The notes beneath the pieces are model-generated. The model had not been told where the DNA came from and made no database searches. It saw nothing but the letters and a program-made list of their open reading frames with translations. From Stenotrophomonas sp. WZN-1 (GTDB lineage: Bacteria > Pseudomonadota > Gammaproteobacteria > Xanthomonadales > Xanthomonadaceae), in NCBI RefSeq assembly GCF_002192255.1, contig NZ_CP021768.1, forward strand, positions 824,001 through 888,000: a stretch of DNA of 64,000 bases, read 5' to 3'. Shown piece by piece: positions 53,048 through 63,347 of the stretch (its first letter is position 1; the number at the start of each line of letters is the position of its first letter). The position numbers were made by a program, and so were the translations under genes.

Positions 53048-55786
53048 TTACAGCGCGCTGCCACCGAACTTGTGGGTGTACTGCAGGTTGATCGTGCGGC
53101 CGACGCTGTCGAACCAGGACACGTCGTAGTACGGGTAGGCAGTGTAGGTGCGGTCCTTCGGCGGCATCTTGTTGAACACGTTTACCACCGACAGCGACAG
53201 GCGCGAGTGGTCGTCGAAGCGGTACTGCAGCGAAGCGTTGTAGCGATACGTTGCCCTCACATACGGGCTGTCGCCGCTGTCCCAGTCGAACACCTGGTCG
53301 TAGCTGTCCGAGGTCGGCAGCTTGCCCAGGCGCGAGCCGTAAACCGTTGCCGACCACGCATCCTTCTCCCAGGTCACGCTCAGGCTGGTCTTGGTGCGCG
53401 GGATGTCGAAGCCGCTGTTCACTGCGAACTGGTCTTCGGTGCGGTCGCCCGGGTAGCGCTGGAAATCATGCTTCTTCACCCAGGTGTGGGTGCCGTTGAA
53501 GATGAAGTCGCCGATGCCCGTCTGCAGGCGGTAGCGCAGGCCGACGTCGATGCCCGAAGTGGACTCGCGGGCGACGTTGATCGGCTCCACGCGCACGCCA
53601 TACAGGCGGCCGTCGTTGCTGCGGGTGATGCGGGCGAGCGCATCCACGCAGGTCGGCGAGGTGATGTCGGCGCTGCCCAGGCGGCAGTTCGCTTCGTTGG
53701 CCAGGATCGTGCGCACGTCCATGTCCTGCACCTGGTTGCGCATGTTGATGTCGAACCAGTCCACCGACAGGTCCAGGCCGATCGCCGGCGACCAGACGAA
53801 GCCGGCGCTCCACGACGTGCTGGTTTCCGGGTCGAGCTGGCGATTGCCGGTGCGGCTGCGGACCAGGTTGCGTTCGTAGTCGGCGCAGTCGGTGGCGCCG
53901 TCGGCGCGGCAGCTGTACAGGTCTTCGGCGGTGGTCTCATCGTTGCCGGGGCCGGCGAACACATAGTGCAGGTCCGGCGCACGGAATGCGGTGCCATACG
54001 AACCGCGGACCAGCAGCGTGTCGATCGGGCGCCATTCCAGGCCACCGCTCCAGGTCGCCTTGCCGATGGTGTGGCCGGAATAGCGGTACTGGTCGTAGCG
54101 GCCGGCCACGCTCAGGTTGACCGTCTCGTGCAGCGGCATGCGCAGCTCCGCAGCGGTCGCCCAGCGGTTGCGCGAACCCTTTCCGTCCGAATCCTTCCAG
54201 CTGTAGTAGTAGTACTCGGTCGCCAGCGGATCGGGGTTCAGCGAGTAGGCCTGCTGGCCCACTTCCACGGTCGCGGCAAACCCGGCGTCGCCCCCCGGCA
54301 GGGCGAACAGGGCCGAGTTGGTCAGGGTGAAGGCGGCGGTCTCCGTGCGCGACTTCGGGGTGTAGGTGGTACGCGCGGCGATCGAATCGTACTCGGCGCG
54401 GGTCAGCGGCCGGTACAGGCGTGACGGGTCGGCGTTGTAGATCGGGAAACCGTCGTCATCCACGCCCAGCTGCGGGCCGAGGAACAGGTCATTGGCCTTG
54501 GCGGCGATGATCTGCGCCCAGCTGATCCGCGACTGGTACTGCGAATGGCTCAGCGCCGCTTCGTAGTCCCAGTTGCCGGCCAGGTTGCCCTTGAAGCCGG
54601 TGGTCACGCTGAAGGTCTTCTGCGTGCTGCGCACCATGGCGTTGCGCAGGCCACCCATTTCCTCGGGCGAGAACTGGCGCTGCCAGAACTCGATCTCGCC
54701 GGTGGCTTCGTTGTTGAAATAGCCCGACTCATCGCCGTTGGCATCCATGCGGCCCCACTGGGTGACGTCGCGCATCAGCGACATCGTGTGGTAGCCCAGC
54801 TGCACGTCGGCGAACCACTGCTGGCCATTGTCGAAGTCGTAGCTCAGCGACGCGTAGCCGTTGGCACCGCGGCGCTTGCTGAGGATGGTGCCGTAGCCGA
54901 TCGAGCTGTCGCTGCCGCAGTAGTAGCCGTACTTCGGGCGATAGGCGCGGTAGGTGCTGCCCTGGTTCTGCCCGGCCAGCGCTTCGCAGGTGGCGGCGCC
55001 CGGGTCCAGGTAGTCATCATTGTAGTCGGTGCGCAGGTAGGCACGGCGCGCGATGCGCGAACCCTCGCTGGGGCCGTCCTGGGTCGAGTCCTGGATGTCG
55101 CGCTCATAGGCCCACAGCGGGGTCTGCGACTGCAGTTCGACGCTGTACACCGCGTTGAAGTTGCCACGGCTGAAACCGCTGGCGATGCTCATGTCGAACG
55201 ACTCGCCACCGCCTTCGGTGGTGGTGCCCATGCGCATGTCGATGGTGGTGCCGTCGGCCTTCTTCTTCAGGATGAAGTTGACCACGCCGGCGATGGCGTC
55301 CGAACCATAGATGGCCGAGGCGCTGCCGGTCAGCACTTCAATGCGCTCGATCATCCCCAGCGGAATGTTGGAGACATCGGTGAAGTTGCTGCGGCCCTTG
55401 AACGGCATCGGGAAGTCGGCGATACGGCGGCCATTGACCAGCACCAGCGTGTGGTTCGGGCCGAGGCCGCGCAGGTCCACCTGCTGGGCGCCCGGCGAGA
55501 AGTCGGCGCCGCTGGAAGACTGCTGGCTCTGCGTCTCACCGCCGTTCTGGGTCATTGCACGCAGCACGTCCGGCACGCTGGTGAAGCCGCTGGAGCGGAT
55601 CTGTTCGGCGTTGATCACCGTGATCGGGGCGGGGCCTTCCACCTGGGCGCGCGGAATGCGCGAGCCGGTGACCTGCACCGCGTCCAGTTGTTGAACCGAA
55701 GAGGAAGCCGGTGCCTGGGCGGCCGCAGAAGCAGCCACGCCCATCAACGCCAGCTGGATCGACCACGCCATCGCCTGTCTACGCAT
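53048..55786 (-). CDS. TonB-dependent outer membrane receptor
   Basis: A 912-residue receptor. Signal peptide about 1-23 (cleavage near 'SAAAQ'), plug domain about 45-170 ('VTGSRIPRAQVEGPAPITVINAEQI', 'QVDLRGLGPNHTLVLVNGRRI', 'GSASAIYGSDAIAGVVNFILKK') and a 22-strand barrel closing with 'INLQYTHKFGGSAL'. The sequence is of the large Xanthomonadaceae receptors that import peptides or carbohydrates, not a siderophore-type one by obvious motifs. It is transcribed divergently from cyanophycinase and isoaspartyl peptidase genes, so its ligand may be a beta-aspartyl oligopeptide, an inference. Confidence 0.93.
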   Translation of the reverse strand: MRRQAMAWSIQLALMGVAASAAAQAPASSSVQQLDAVQVTGSRIPRAQVEGPAPITVINAEQIRSSGFTSVPDVLRAMTQNGGETQSQQSSSGADFSPGAQQVDLRGLGPNHTLVLVNGRRIADFPMPFKGRSNFTDVSNIPLGMIERIEVLTGSASAIYGSDAIAGVVNFILKKKADGTTIDMRMGTTTEGGGESFDMSIASGFSRGNFNAVYSVELQSQTPLWAYERDIQDSTQDGPSEGSRIARRAYLRTDYNDDYLDPGAATCEALAGQNQGSTYRAYRPKYGYYCGSDSSIGYGTILSKRRGANGYASLSYDFDNGQQWFADVQLGYHTMSLMRDVTQWGRMDANGDESGYFNNEATGEIEFWQRQFSPEEMGGLRNAMVRSTQKTFSVTTGFKGNLAGNWDYEAALSHSQYQSRISWAQIIAAKANDLFLGPQLGVDDDGFPIYNADPSRLYRPLTRAEYDSIAARTTYTPKSRTETAAFTLTNSALFALPGGDAGFAATVEVGQQAYSLNPDPLATEYYYYSWKDSDGKGSRNRWATAAELRMPLHETVNLSVAGRYDQYRYSGHTIGKATWSGGLEWRPIDTLLVRGSYGTAFRAPDLHYVFAGPGNDETTAEDLYSCRADGATDCADYERNLVRSRTGNRQLDPETSTSWSAGFVWSPAIGLDLSVDWFDINMRNQVQDMDVRTILANEANCRLGSADITSPTCVDALARITRSNDGRLYGVRVEPINVARESTSGIDVGLRYRLQTGIGDFIFNGTHTWVKKHDFQRYPGDRTEDQFAVNSGFDIPRTKTSLSVTWEKDAWSATVYGSRLGKLPTSDSYDQVFDWDSGDSPYVRATYRYNASLQYRFDDHSRLSLSVVNVFNKMPPKDRTYTAYPYYDVSWFDSVGRTINLQYTHKFGGSAL

Positions 55787-55955
55787 GAGGAATTCTCAAA
55801 AATGATGCCGGCCCGCAGAGGAGGGGCCTGTCCCCCATTCAGATTTCCGGAATGGGCGCGCGCATTTAACGCCTTTTTTATGTCCTTGACTACTGGGTCC
55901 CTATCTGGCAAAGAGTGAAAACGCTTGCAAGTCGATTTCGTTCAGGGAGATCAAG

Positions 55956-56975
55956 ATGCAACGCCTCCACCGCACTCTGCGTATCCCTGTTGCCTGGCTG
56001 GTGCTGCTGGTGCTGGCCTGGCCACTGGCTGCGCTCGCACAGGATCTGCAGGGCCCCGGCTTTGCCTATTACGAAGTCGGCGACCTTGAGGCCCCGCGCC
56101 CCGGCCCGCGCGCGCCCGCGATGATGCTGATGGGCGGTGGCGAGTGGGTGCCGGACGCCTTCCAATGGTGGCTGAAGCAGGCCGGCAATGGCCGTGTGCT
56201 GATCCTGCGCGCCTCCGGCGGCGATGAGCTGCAGGACCGCCTGTACCGCGAGATCGGCGGCACCACCGCGGTACAGACCCTGGTCTTCGACAGCCGCCGC
56301 GGTGCCGACGATCCGGCCGTGCTGCGCGTGGTTGCTGCGGCCGACGCCATCTTCATCGCCGGCGGCGACCAGTCACGCTACATCCGCTTCTGGAAGGGCA
56401 CCGCACTCAACCGCGCACTCAATGCACATGTACGCGCCGGCAAGCCGATTGCCGGTACCAGCGCCGGACTGGCGATCCTCGGTGGCTATGCCTACGGCGC
56501 GATGGATGGTGGCAGCATCACCTCGGCCGGAGCCCTGGCCGATCCGATGGGCAGCGCAGTCACCATGGACAGCGGATTCCTGCAGATGCCCTACCTGCAG
56601 CGCGTGGTCACCGACACCCATTTCGACAAGCGTGACCGGCTCGGTCGCCTGATCGTGTTCGTGGCACGCGCCGCGCAGGACAGTGGTGACCCGGACATCG
56701 TCGGCATTGGCGTTGATGAGGACACCGCCCTGTGCGTGGAGCCCGATGGGCAGGCCCAGGTCTACAGCGCCGACGGCGAAGGCAAGGTCTGGGTGGTCAG
56801 CCCCGGCCGTGATGCCGACCGCCTGGTCGAGGGCGAACCATTGCGCTTCCATGCCGTTCCGGTGACCGTGGTCGCCAGCGGCAGCCGCATGCGGCTGGAT
56901 GACTTCCAGGCCGAGGCCGACTACCAGGCCGTGGCCGACGTCAGTGACGGCGAGATCGAAGTCGTGCGACGGTAG
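55956..56975 (+). CDS. Exported cyanophycinase-family peptidase (S51)
   Basis: A 339-residue protein with a signal peptide (cleavage about 'AALA|Q', residue 28) and a peptidase S51 domain. The nucleophile serine is S169 in 'GKPIAGTSAGLAIL'; 'MLMGGGEW', 'IFIAGGDQSRYIRFW' and 'TDTHFDKRDRLGRL' match cyanophycinase, which cuts multi-L-arginyl-poly-L-aspartate into beta-Asp-Arg dipeptides. Because it is exported, it resembles the extracellular CphE type used to feed on cyanophycin made by other organisms. GGAG precedes the ATG. The TAG stop is the head of a REP element. Confidence 0.9.
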   Translation: MQRLHRTLRIPVAWLVLLVLAWPLAALAQDLQGPGFAYYEVGDLEAPRPGPRAPAMMLMGGGEWVPDAFQWWLKQAGNGRVLILRASGGDELQDRLYREIGGTTAVQTLVFDSRRGADDPAVLRVVAAADAIFIAGGDQSRYIRFWKGTALNRALNAHVRAGKPIAGTSAGLAILGGYAYGAMDGGSITSAGALADPMGSAVTMDSGFLQMPYLQRVVTDTHFDKRDRLGRLIVFVARAAQDSGDPDIVGIGVDEDTALCVEPDGQAQVYSADGEGKVWVVSPGRDADRLVEGEPLRFHAVPVTVVASGSRMRLDDFQAEADYQAVADVSDGEIEVVRR

Positions 56976-57038
56976 CGCCGGGCCATGCCCGGCGGCCTTG
57001 CCGCATCGCTCTTTCCGCCGGGCATGGCCCGGCGCTAC
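56972..57038. repeat. REP inverted pair after the cyanophycinase gene
   Basis: GTAGCGCCGGGCCATGCCCG... (56972-56995) and its exact 24-base reverse complement (57015-57038), 19 bases apart. The first unit overlaps the stop codon; the second ends 25 bases before the next gene. Confidence 0.9.
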
Positions 57039-57063
57039 CGAACACTCCCTGGAGACGTACCTG

Positions 57064-58080
57064 ATGAAACTGCGCCTGGCGCTGTCCGCGCTGCTGTCCC
57101 TGCCATTGCTTGCCCAGGCCGCACCGGCCACGTCGCCGCTGCTGGTCATCCATGGCGGCGCCGGCGTCGAGCGCAAGGACCTGTCGCCGGCAGAAGAAAA
57201 GGCCGCGCGCGAAGCGTTGCGCGCCGCACTGCTGAAGGGCCATGCCGAACTGGCGGCCGGTCGCCCGGCGCTTGCAGTGGTCACGGCGGCGATCACCGTG
57301 CTGGAGGACGATCCGACCTTCAACGCCGGCAAGGGCGCGGTGTTCACCCATGACGGCCACAACGAGCTGGATGCCGCGGTGATGGACGGCGCCACCCAGG
57401 CTGCTGGTGCGGTGGCCGGCGTGCAGCGGGTGCGCAACCCGATCCTGCTGGCGCAGACCGTGATGCAGAAGTCCAGGCACGTGATGATGGTCGGGCAGGG
57501 CGCCGAAGCCTTCGCGGCGGAGCAGGGCACTGCCCTGGTGGACCCGTCGTATTTCCGCACGGAGAAGCGCTGGCAGCAGCTGCAGCGCGCGCTGAAGGAA
57601 GAGGCCAATGGCCAGGCACATGCCGACCTGGAGACCGCAAAGCACTTCGGTACGGTCGGTGCGGTCGCACTGGATGCACAGGGGCACCTGGCCGCCGGCA
57701 CCTCCACGGGCGGCATGACCAACAAGCGCTATGGCCGGGTGGGTGATTCGCCGATCATCGGCGCCGGTACCTGGGCCGACGCGCGATGCGCGGTGTCGGG
57801 CACCGGCTGGGGCGAGTACTACATCCGCACCGCGGCCGCGCACGAGATCTGCGCGCGCATGCGCTACCAGGCGCAGACGCCGGAGCAGGCCGGCAAGGGC
57901 GTGATCAACGAGACGATTCCGCAGATGGGCGGCGACGGCGGTGCGATCGTGCTCGCCGCAGACGGTAAAATGGCCACGCCGTTCAACACCCAGGGCATGT
58001 ATCGGGGCTGGATCGGCGCCGACGGCGTCCCCCATGTCGCAATTTTCGCCAGCGAGACCCTGCCGGTCCCCAGGCAATAA
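57064..58080 (+). CDS. iaaA: Isoaspartyl peptidase / plant-type L-asparaginase, exported
   Basis: A 338-residue Ntn hydrolase precursor with a signal peptide (cleavage about 'LAQA|A', residue 19). The autocleavage and nucleophile threonine is T197 in 'KHFGTVGAVALDAQG', with the substrate-binding 'GTSTGGMTNKRYGRVGDSPIIGAG' following. 'VIHGGAGVERK' is the N-terminal signature. It splits beta-aspartyl dipeptides such as beta-Asp-Arg, the product of cyanophycinase encoded just upstream, and also asparagine. Together they would complete cyanophycin breakdown in the periplasm. GGAG lies 11-12 bases before the ATG. Confidence 0.92.
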   Translation: MKLRLALSALLSLPLLAQAAPATSPLLVIHGGAGVERKDLSPAEEKAAREALRAALLKGHAELAAGRPALAVVTAAITVLEDDPTFNAGKGAVFTHDGHNELDAAVMDGATQAAGAVAGVQRVRNPILLAQTVMQKSRHVMMVGQGAEAFAAEQGTALVDPSYFRTEKRWQQLQRALKEEANGQAHADLETAKHFGTVGAVALDAQGHLAAGTSTGGMTNKRYGRVGDSPIIGAGTWADARCAVSGTGWGEYYIRTAAAHEICARMRYQAQTPEQAGKGVINETIPQMGGDGGAIVLAADGKMATPFNTQGMYRGWIGADGVPHVAIFASETLPVPRQ

Positions 58081-58132
58081 CCTTGCGTATCAATGGGTTT
58101 GCGACAGCGTGTGAAAAAGATGGAAAAAAGCG

Positions 58133-58161
58133 TTGACAGCCCCCCGTCCCATCAGCAGAAT
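58133..58161 (+). promoter_or_regulatory. Promoter of the tRNA-tuf operon
   Basis: -35 TTGACA (58133-58138), 17-base spacer, -10 CAGAAT (58156-58161). It lies 57 bases before tRNA-Tyr and is the best sigma-70 match in the window. Confidence 0.75.
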
Positions 58162-58217
58162 AAGCGGCTCACCACCACACACCGCAACGCTTCGGCGGCA
58201 ACGGAATGGGGTGGTAA

Positions 58218-58303
58218 GGAGGGATACCCAAGCGGCCAACGGGGGCAGACTGTAAATCTGCTGGCTTACGCCTTCGGTGGTTCGAATCCACCTCCCTCCA
58301 CCA
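58218..58303 (+). tRNA. tRNA-Tyr (GTA)
   Basis: 86 bases with long variable arm; acceptor GGAGGGA/TCCCTCC, anticodon stem GCAGA/TCTGC, anticodon GTA at 58252-58254, encoded CCA. Confidence 0.96.
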
Positions 58304-58327
58304 GTTTCACGTTGTGACATTCCCGGC

Positions 58328-58401
<74 letters not shown>

Positions 58402-58450
58402 TTGAATGAACTTTGAATCTTATCGAGTTCATGTCATAATGCAAAACTCG

Positions 58451-58526
<76 letters not shown>

Positions 58527-58567
58527 TCTTAAGCATCACCTCTCAGACGAATTCGAGATAAGCAGCC

Positions 58568-59758
58568 ATGGCCAAGGGTAAGTTCGAGCGCACCAAGCCG
58601 CACGTCAACGTCGGCACCATCGGTCACGTCGACCACGGCAAGACCACGCTGACCGCCGCACTGACCAAGATCGGTGCCGAGCGCTTCGGTGGCGAGTTCA
58701 AGGACTACTCCTCGATCGACGCCGCGCCGGAAGAAAAGGCGCGTGGCATCACGATCTCGACCGCGCACGTCGAATACGAATCCCCGACCCGTCACTACGC
58801 CCACGTCGATTGCCCGGGCCATGCTGACTACGTCAAGAACATGATCACCGGTGCCGCCCAGATGGACGGTGCGATCCTGGTGTGCTCGGCCGCTGACGGC
58901 CCGATGCCGCAGACCCGCGAGCACATCCTGCTGTCGCGCCAGGTCGGCGTGCCGTACATCGTCGTGTTCCTGAACAAGGCCGACATGGTCGACGACGCCG
59001 AGCTGCTCGAGCTGGTCGAGATGGAAGTGCGTGAGCTGCTGAGCAAGTACGACTTCCCGGGCGACGACACCCCGATCATCGCTGGTTCGGCCCGTCTGGC
59101 GCTGGACGGCGACCAGAGCGACATCGGCGTGCCGGCCATCCTGAAGCTGGTCGATGCCCTGGACAGCTGGATCCCGGAGCCGGAGCGTGCGATCGACAAG
59201 CCGTTCCTGATGCCGGTGGAAGACGTGTTCTCGATCTCGGGCCGCGGCACCGTGGTGACCGGTCGTATCGAGCGCGGCGTGATCAAGGTTGGCGACGAAA
59301 TCGAAATCGTCGGCATCCGTCCGGTGCAGAAGACCACCGTGACCGGCGTTGAAATGTTCCGCAAGCTGCTGGACCAGGGTCAGGCAGGCGACAACGCTGG
59401 CCTGCTGCTGCGCGGCACCAAGCGTGACGACGTCGAGCGTGGCCAGGTTCTGGCCAAGCCGGGTTCGATCAAGCCGCACACCAAGTTCGAAGGCGAAGTG
59501 TACGTCCTGTCGAAGGACGAAGGCGGCCGCCACACCCCGTTCTTCAACGGCTACCGTCCGCAGTTCTACTTCCGTACCACCGACATCACCGGCGCAGCTG
59601 CTCTGCCGGAAGGCGTCGAAATGGTGATGCCGGGTGACAACGTCAAGATGGTCGTCACCCTGATCAACCCGGTGGCAATGGACGAAGGCCTGCGCTTCGC
59701 CATCCGCGAAGGCGGCCGTACCGTCGGCGCCGGCGTGGTCTCGAAGATCATCGAGTAA
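58568..59758 (+). CDS. tuf: Elongation factor Tu
   Basis: A 396-residue GTPase that brings aminoacyl-tRNA to the ribosome. P-loop '[10 protein letters not shown]', switch '[14 protein letters not shown]', '[12 protein letters not shown]' and 'NKADMVDD' are present; domains 2 and 3 follow with the conserved end '[15 protein letters not shown]'. It lies in the tRNA-Tyr-Gly-Thr-tuf-tRNA-Trp-secE-nusG order, the tufB position of gammaproteobacteria; a second copy is expected in the str operon outside this window. Confidence 0.98.
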   Translation: MAKGKFERTKPHVNVGTIGHVDHGKTTLTAALTKIGAERFGGEFKDYSSIDAAPEEKARGITISTAHVEYESPTRHYAHVDCPGHADYVKNMITGAAQMDGAILVCSAADGPMPQTREHILLSRQVGVPYIVVFLNKADMVDDAELLELVEMEVRELLSKYDFPGDDTPIIAGSARLALDGDQSDIGVPAILKLVDALDSWIPEPERAIDKPFLMPVEDVFSISGRGTVVTGRIERGVIKVGDEIEIVGIRPVQKTTVTGVEMFRKLLDQGQAGDNAGLLLRGTKRDDVERGQVLAKPGSIKPHTKFEGEVYVLSKDEGGRHTPFFNGYRPQFYFRTTDITGAAALPEGVEMVMPGDNVKMVVTLINPVAMDEGLRFAIREGGRTVGAGVVSKIIE

Positions 59759-59860
59759 GCCTGCAGTGCCGGTGGTTGCATAGCGCCGCCGGTTACGCGA
59801 ATGGCGGGCCGGGAACCTCGGTCCGCCTTCGCCGTCTAAGGGAAGGCAAGTTTTCAACGT

Positions 59861-59936
<76 letters not shown>

Positions 59937-59985
59937 TCTGCCCACCTTATCCAGCGGCCTGGGCCGCTAAAGCAGACACAGCCGG

Positions 59986-60399
59986 ATGAATAGCAAGATC
60001 GAACACTCCAAGGACAACTCCGCCCACGGCGGGGATATCGTCAAGTATGTCGCCGCATCGCTGCTGGTGCTGGCCGGTCTGTTCGTCTGGTTCTGGTTCT
60101 CCGCCGACTCTGGTCGCGCCGCCCAGCTGGGTGCGTGGGCAGGTCAGCTGCGTGCGTTGGCGGTCGTGGTCGGTCTGGTTGGCGGTATCGGCGTGTTCAT
60201 GCTGACCGGCAAGGGGCGCGACACCCGCGAATTCCTCTCCGAGTCGCGCTTCGAACTGCGCAAGGTGGTCTGGCCGACGCGCCAGGAAGCCATCCGCATG
60301 ACGTGGGTCGTGATCGTCGTGGTGCTCATCCTCAGCCTGCTGCTGGGTGGCTTCGACTTCCTGATCCAGAAACTGACTCAGTGGTTCCTGAGCCGCTAA
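59986..60399 (+). CDS. secE: Preprotein translocase subunit SecE
   Basis: A 137-residue inner-membrane protein of the SecYEG channel with three hydrophobic segments (about 16-40, 50-72, 105-128). The conserved amphipathic helix '[21 protein letters not shown]' precedes the last one. The three-segment form is that of E. coli. It is followed by nusG after 10 bases. Confidence 0.95.
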   Translation: MNSKIEHSKDNSAHGGDIVKYVAASLLVLAGLFVWFWFSADSGRAAQLGAWAGQLRALAVVVGLVGGIGVFMLTGKGRDTREFLSESRFELRKVVWPTRQEAIRMTWVVIVVVLILSLLLGGFDFLIQKLTQWFLSR

Positions 60400-60409
60400 G
60401 GAGAATTGC

Positions 60410-60970
60410 ATGAAGCGTTGGTACGTCGTTCACGCCTATTCGGGCTTCGAGAAGTCGGTGGCGCAGGCCCTGCGCGATCGCATCGTCCGTGACGGCATGG
60501 AAGAGCGCTTCGGCGACGTCCTGGTCCCGACCGAAGAAGTGGTCGAGATGCGCGCTGGCCAGAAGCGCCGCTCCGAGCGCAAGTTCTTCCCGGGTTACGT
60601 GCTGGTCCAGATCGAGACCCACGAAGAAGCCGGTATCCCGCGCATCGACAACGAAAGCTGGCACCTGGTCAAGGAAACCCCGCGCGTGATGGGCTTCATC
60701 GGCGGCACGGCCGACCGTCCGTTGCCGATCGCCGATTCCGAGGCCGAGGCCATCCTGAATCGTGTTCAGGAAGGTGTCGAGAAGCCGCGTCCGAAGGTGC
60801 TGTTCGAGCCGGGCCAGATGGTTCGCGTTACCGACGGTCCGTTCAACGATTTCAATGGCGTCGTCGAAGAAGTCAACTACGAGAAGAGCCGTCTGCGCGT
60901 CTCGGTGCTGATCTTTGGTCGTGCCACCCCGGTCGAGCTCGAGTTCGGCCAGGTCGAAAAGGCCGTCTGA
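60410..60970 (+). CDS. nusG: Transcription termination/antitermination factor NusG
   Basis: A 186-residue protein with an N-terminal NGN domain ('[18 protein letters not shown]', '[11 protein letters not shown]') and C-terminal KOW domain ('[22 protein letters not shown]'). It binds RNA polymerase and links it to Rho or the ribosome. AAGGAG lies 7 bases before the ATG. Confidence 0.97.
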   Translation: MKRWYVVHAYSGFEKSVAQALRDRIVRDGMEERFGDVLVPTEEVVEMRAGQKRRSERKFFPGYVLVQIETHEEAGIPRIDNESWHLVKETPRVMGFIGGTADRPLPIADSEAEAILNRVQEGVEKPRPKVLFEPGQMVRVTDGPFNDFNGVVEEVNYEKSRLRVSVLIFGRATPVELEFGQVEKAV

Positions 60971-60978
60971 CCCGTCTG

Positions 60979-61031
60979 TCGAGTCGAGCCTTGCTCGACT
61001 CCGGACCAGAAACCGGGCTTGGCCCGGTTTC
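60979..61031 (+). terminator. REP-like hairpin and terminator after nusG
   Basis: A GTCGAGC/GCTCGAC palindrome is followed by the stem GAAACCGGGC/GCCCGGTTTC (61009-61031) with a TTG loop and then GTTCGTTT. Confidence 0.7.
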
Positions 61032-61074
61032 GTTCGTTTACCTGCCGCTTCAGGCAAGTGAAGAAAAAACCTGT

Positions 61075-61228
61075 TATAGTGCGCGGCTCCCCGCTGGGAA
61101 AGCCAGCAGGACGAGGCCGCCGCAAGGTGGCCTTCAGCATGATTTCAAAACGCGATGCCGGGACGCGTGATTCCCGGTCCGATGGGGAGCCTGTTGTCGA
61201 AAGGCGCTAGCACCCGGAGAGCACTCAC
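61075..61228 (+). promoter_or_regulatory. rplK promoter (-10 TATAGT) and L11-operon leader
   Basis: TATAGT at 61075-61080 after an A-rich stretch is a probable -10; the -35 is not obvious. The following 148-base leader contains stable hairpins and probably the L1 autoregulatory site, which in E. coli is located in this leader. Confidence 0.5.
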
Positions 61229-61657
61229 ATGGCAAAGAAAGTTGTCGGTTACATCAAGCTGCAGGTGAAGGCCGGTCAGGCCAACCCCTCGCCGCCGGTC
61301 GGTCCTGCGCTGGGTCAGCGTGGTCTGAACATCATGGAATTCTGCAAGGCGTTCAACGCTGCCACGCAGAAGCTCGAGCCGGGTCTGCCGGTTCCGGTGA
61401 TCATCACGGCCTACTCGGACCGTACGTTCACCTTCATCACCAAGAGCACCCCGGCTACCACCCTGCTGAAGAAGGCCGCTGGCATCTCGTCGGGCTCCAA
61501 GCGCCCGAACACCGAGAAGGTCGGCAAGGTCACCCGTAAGCAGCTGGAAGAGATCGCCAAGGCGAAGGAGCCGGATCTGACTGCCGCCGACCTGGACGCC
61601 GCCGTGCGTACCATCGCTGGCTCTGCCCGTTCCATGGGCCTCGTGGTGGAGGGTTAA
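61229..61657 (+). CDS. rplK: 50S ribosomal protein L11
   Basis: A 142-residue protein of the GTPase-associated centre: '[37 protein letters not shown]' (cited in part) is the N-terminal signature, and the C-terminal RNA-binding domain ends '[12 protein letters not shown]'. GGAG precedes the ATG. Four bases separate it from rplA. Confidence 0.98.
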   Translation: MAKKVVGYIKLQVKAGQANPSPPVGPALGQRGLNIMEFCKAFNAATQKLEPGLPVPVIITAYSDRTFTFITKSTPATTLLKKAAGISSGSKRPNTEKVGKVTRKQLEEIAKAKEPDLTAADLDAAVRTIAGSARSMGLVVEG

Positions 61658-61661
61658 TAAG

Positions 61662-62360
61662 ATGGCACAGACCAAGCGTGAGAAGGCCATCAAGGCCGCC
61701 GTCGTTCCGGGCAAGGCGTACGCCTTCGAGGACGCGATCAACATCCTGAAGAGCGCCACCAAGGCCAAGTTCGTCGAGTCGATCGACGTTGCCGTGCGCC
61801 TGGGCGTCGATGCGAAGAAGTCCGACCAGCAGGTCCGTGGCTCCACCGTGCTGCCGGCCGGTACCGGCAAGTCGGTCCGCGTCGCCGTGTTCGCTCCGGC
61901 CGGTGCCAAGGCTGACGAAGCCCTGGCCGCTGGCGCCGAAGCCGTCGGTATGGACGATCTGGCCGAGAAGATGCAGGCCGGCGATCTGAACTACGACGTC
62001 GTCATTGCTACCCCGGACGCCATGCGCGTCGTCGGTAAGCTGGGCACCGTGCTGGGCCCGCGCGGCCTGATGCCGAACCCGAAGGTCGGCACCGTTTCCC
62101 CGAACCCGGGTGAAGCCGTGAAGAACGCCAAGTCGGGTCAGGTCCGTTACCGCACCGACAAGGCCGGCATCATCCACTGCACCATCGGCAAGGCCGACTT
62201 CGCCGAAGACGCGCTGAAGTCGAACCTGACCGCGCTGCTGCTGGACCTGATCAAGGCCAAGCCGGCCACCTCGAAGGGCACCTACCTGCAGAAGGTTTCG
62301 GTCAGCTCGACGATGGGCCCGGGTGTCACCGTCGACCAGTCGTCGCTGACCCTGAAGTAA
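61662..62360 (+). CDS. rplA: 50S ribosomal protein L1
   Basis: A 232-residue protein of the L1 stalk and translational repressor of the rplKA message. Signatures are '[23 protein letters not shown]' and '[17 protein letters not shown]'. GGAGG overlaps the end of rplK. Confidence 0.98.
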   Translation: MAQTKREKAIKAAVVPGKAYAFEDAINILKSATKAKFVESIDVAVRLGVDAKKSDQQVRGSTVLPAGTGKSVRVAVFAPAGAKADEALAAGAEAVGMDDLAEKMQAGDLNYDVVIATPDAMRVVGKLGTVLGPRGLMPNPKVGTVSPNPGEAVKNAKSGQVRYRTDKAGIIHCTIGKADFAEDALKSNLTALLLDLIKAKPATSKGTYLQKVSVSSTMGPGVTVDQSSLTLK

Positions 62361-62747
62361 TTGTTTCAAGCGGTCACGGTGCCTCGGGTGCCGTGACCGT
62401 GACATTTGAAGGCATCGCTGGCAGTGCATCGCCCGCGGTAGCCGTCAAAGACCGCAGGCGCGGTCGTGGCAATACCGGCGACGGGCATGGAAGCTCGATC
62501 TGGCAAGGAGTCGCCGCCGGAGTAGTCAGGAGCGCTTAATCGATTCCCCGGAATCACCCTGCGTAGATGGTGCCCTTCTGGAGTTTTTCTGGTTCACGCA
62601 CGTCTGGGTTTCCCCAGGTTGGCCCACTCCAGGTCTAGAACGGCCCACCCCCGGAACATCATCCCGATGTTCCCGGCGTCCAGGACGGATGCCGCACAGG
62701 ACCGCACACGGCAGGAGCCGTAAGCGGAGTTCAATAGGAGGAGTGCA
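62361..62747 (+). promoter_or_regulatory. rplJL leader region (L10 leader)
   Basis: 387 bases without a gene between rplA and rplJ. By position it should hold the rplJL promoter and the structured L10 leader to which the L10-L7/L12 complex binds for feedback control. Visible: GGTCACGG/CCGTGACC hairpin just after rplA (62374-62402), which may partly end the rplKA message. I did not fold the rest. Confidence 0.6.
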
Positions 62748-63284
62748 ATGGCTCTCAATCTGTCCCAGAAGCAAGAAGTAGTCGCCGAGCTGGCAGACGT
62801 CGCCGCCAAGGCCCACTCCTTGATCGCAGCCGAATACGCTGGCACCACGGTCGCCCAGATGACCGCGATGCGCAAGCAGGCTCGTGAAACCGGTGTTTTC
62901 TTGAAGGTTGTCAAGAACACCCTGGCTTCGCGCGCCGTTGAAGGCACCGAGTTCGCAGTCGCACAGGACCAGATGGTTGGTCCGCTGCTGTACGCGTTCT
63001 CGCTCGAGGAGCCCGGCGCTGCCGGTCGCCTGATCAAGGAAGCCGCCAAGGGCAACGACAAGCTGAAGGCTAAGGTCGTCGCCATCGGTGGTGAAGTGTT
63101 CCCGGCGAGCCACGTCGACGTGCTGGCATCGCTGCCGACCCGCGACCAGGCCCTGGCTATGCTGGCCCGCGTCCTGACCGAGCCGGTCACGATGTTTGCC
63201 CGCGCCATCAAGGCCGTTGGCGAGAAGCAGGGTGGTGGCGATGTCGCCGCTGACGCTGCCGAGCCGGCCGCCGAGACCGCCTGA
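62748..63284 (+). CDS. rplJ: 50S ribosomal protein L10
   Basis: A 178-residue protein that anchors L7/L12 dimers on the ribosome. '[30 protein letters not shown]' (in part) and '[16 protein letters not shown]' are family motifs; the helix before the C-terminal end binds L7/L12. AGGAGG lies before the ATG. The Ala/Glu-rich tail is somewhat longer than in E. coli (165). Confidence 0.97.
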
Positions 63285-63347
63285 GTTTCGACTTACCGTG
63301 GTTCCTGACGGAACCTCAACCCAGAAAATCATCCAAAGGTATTAATC

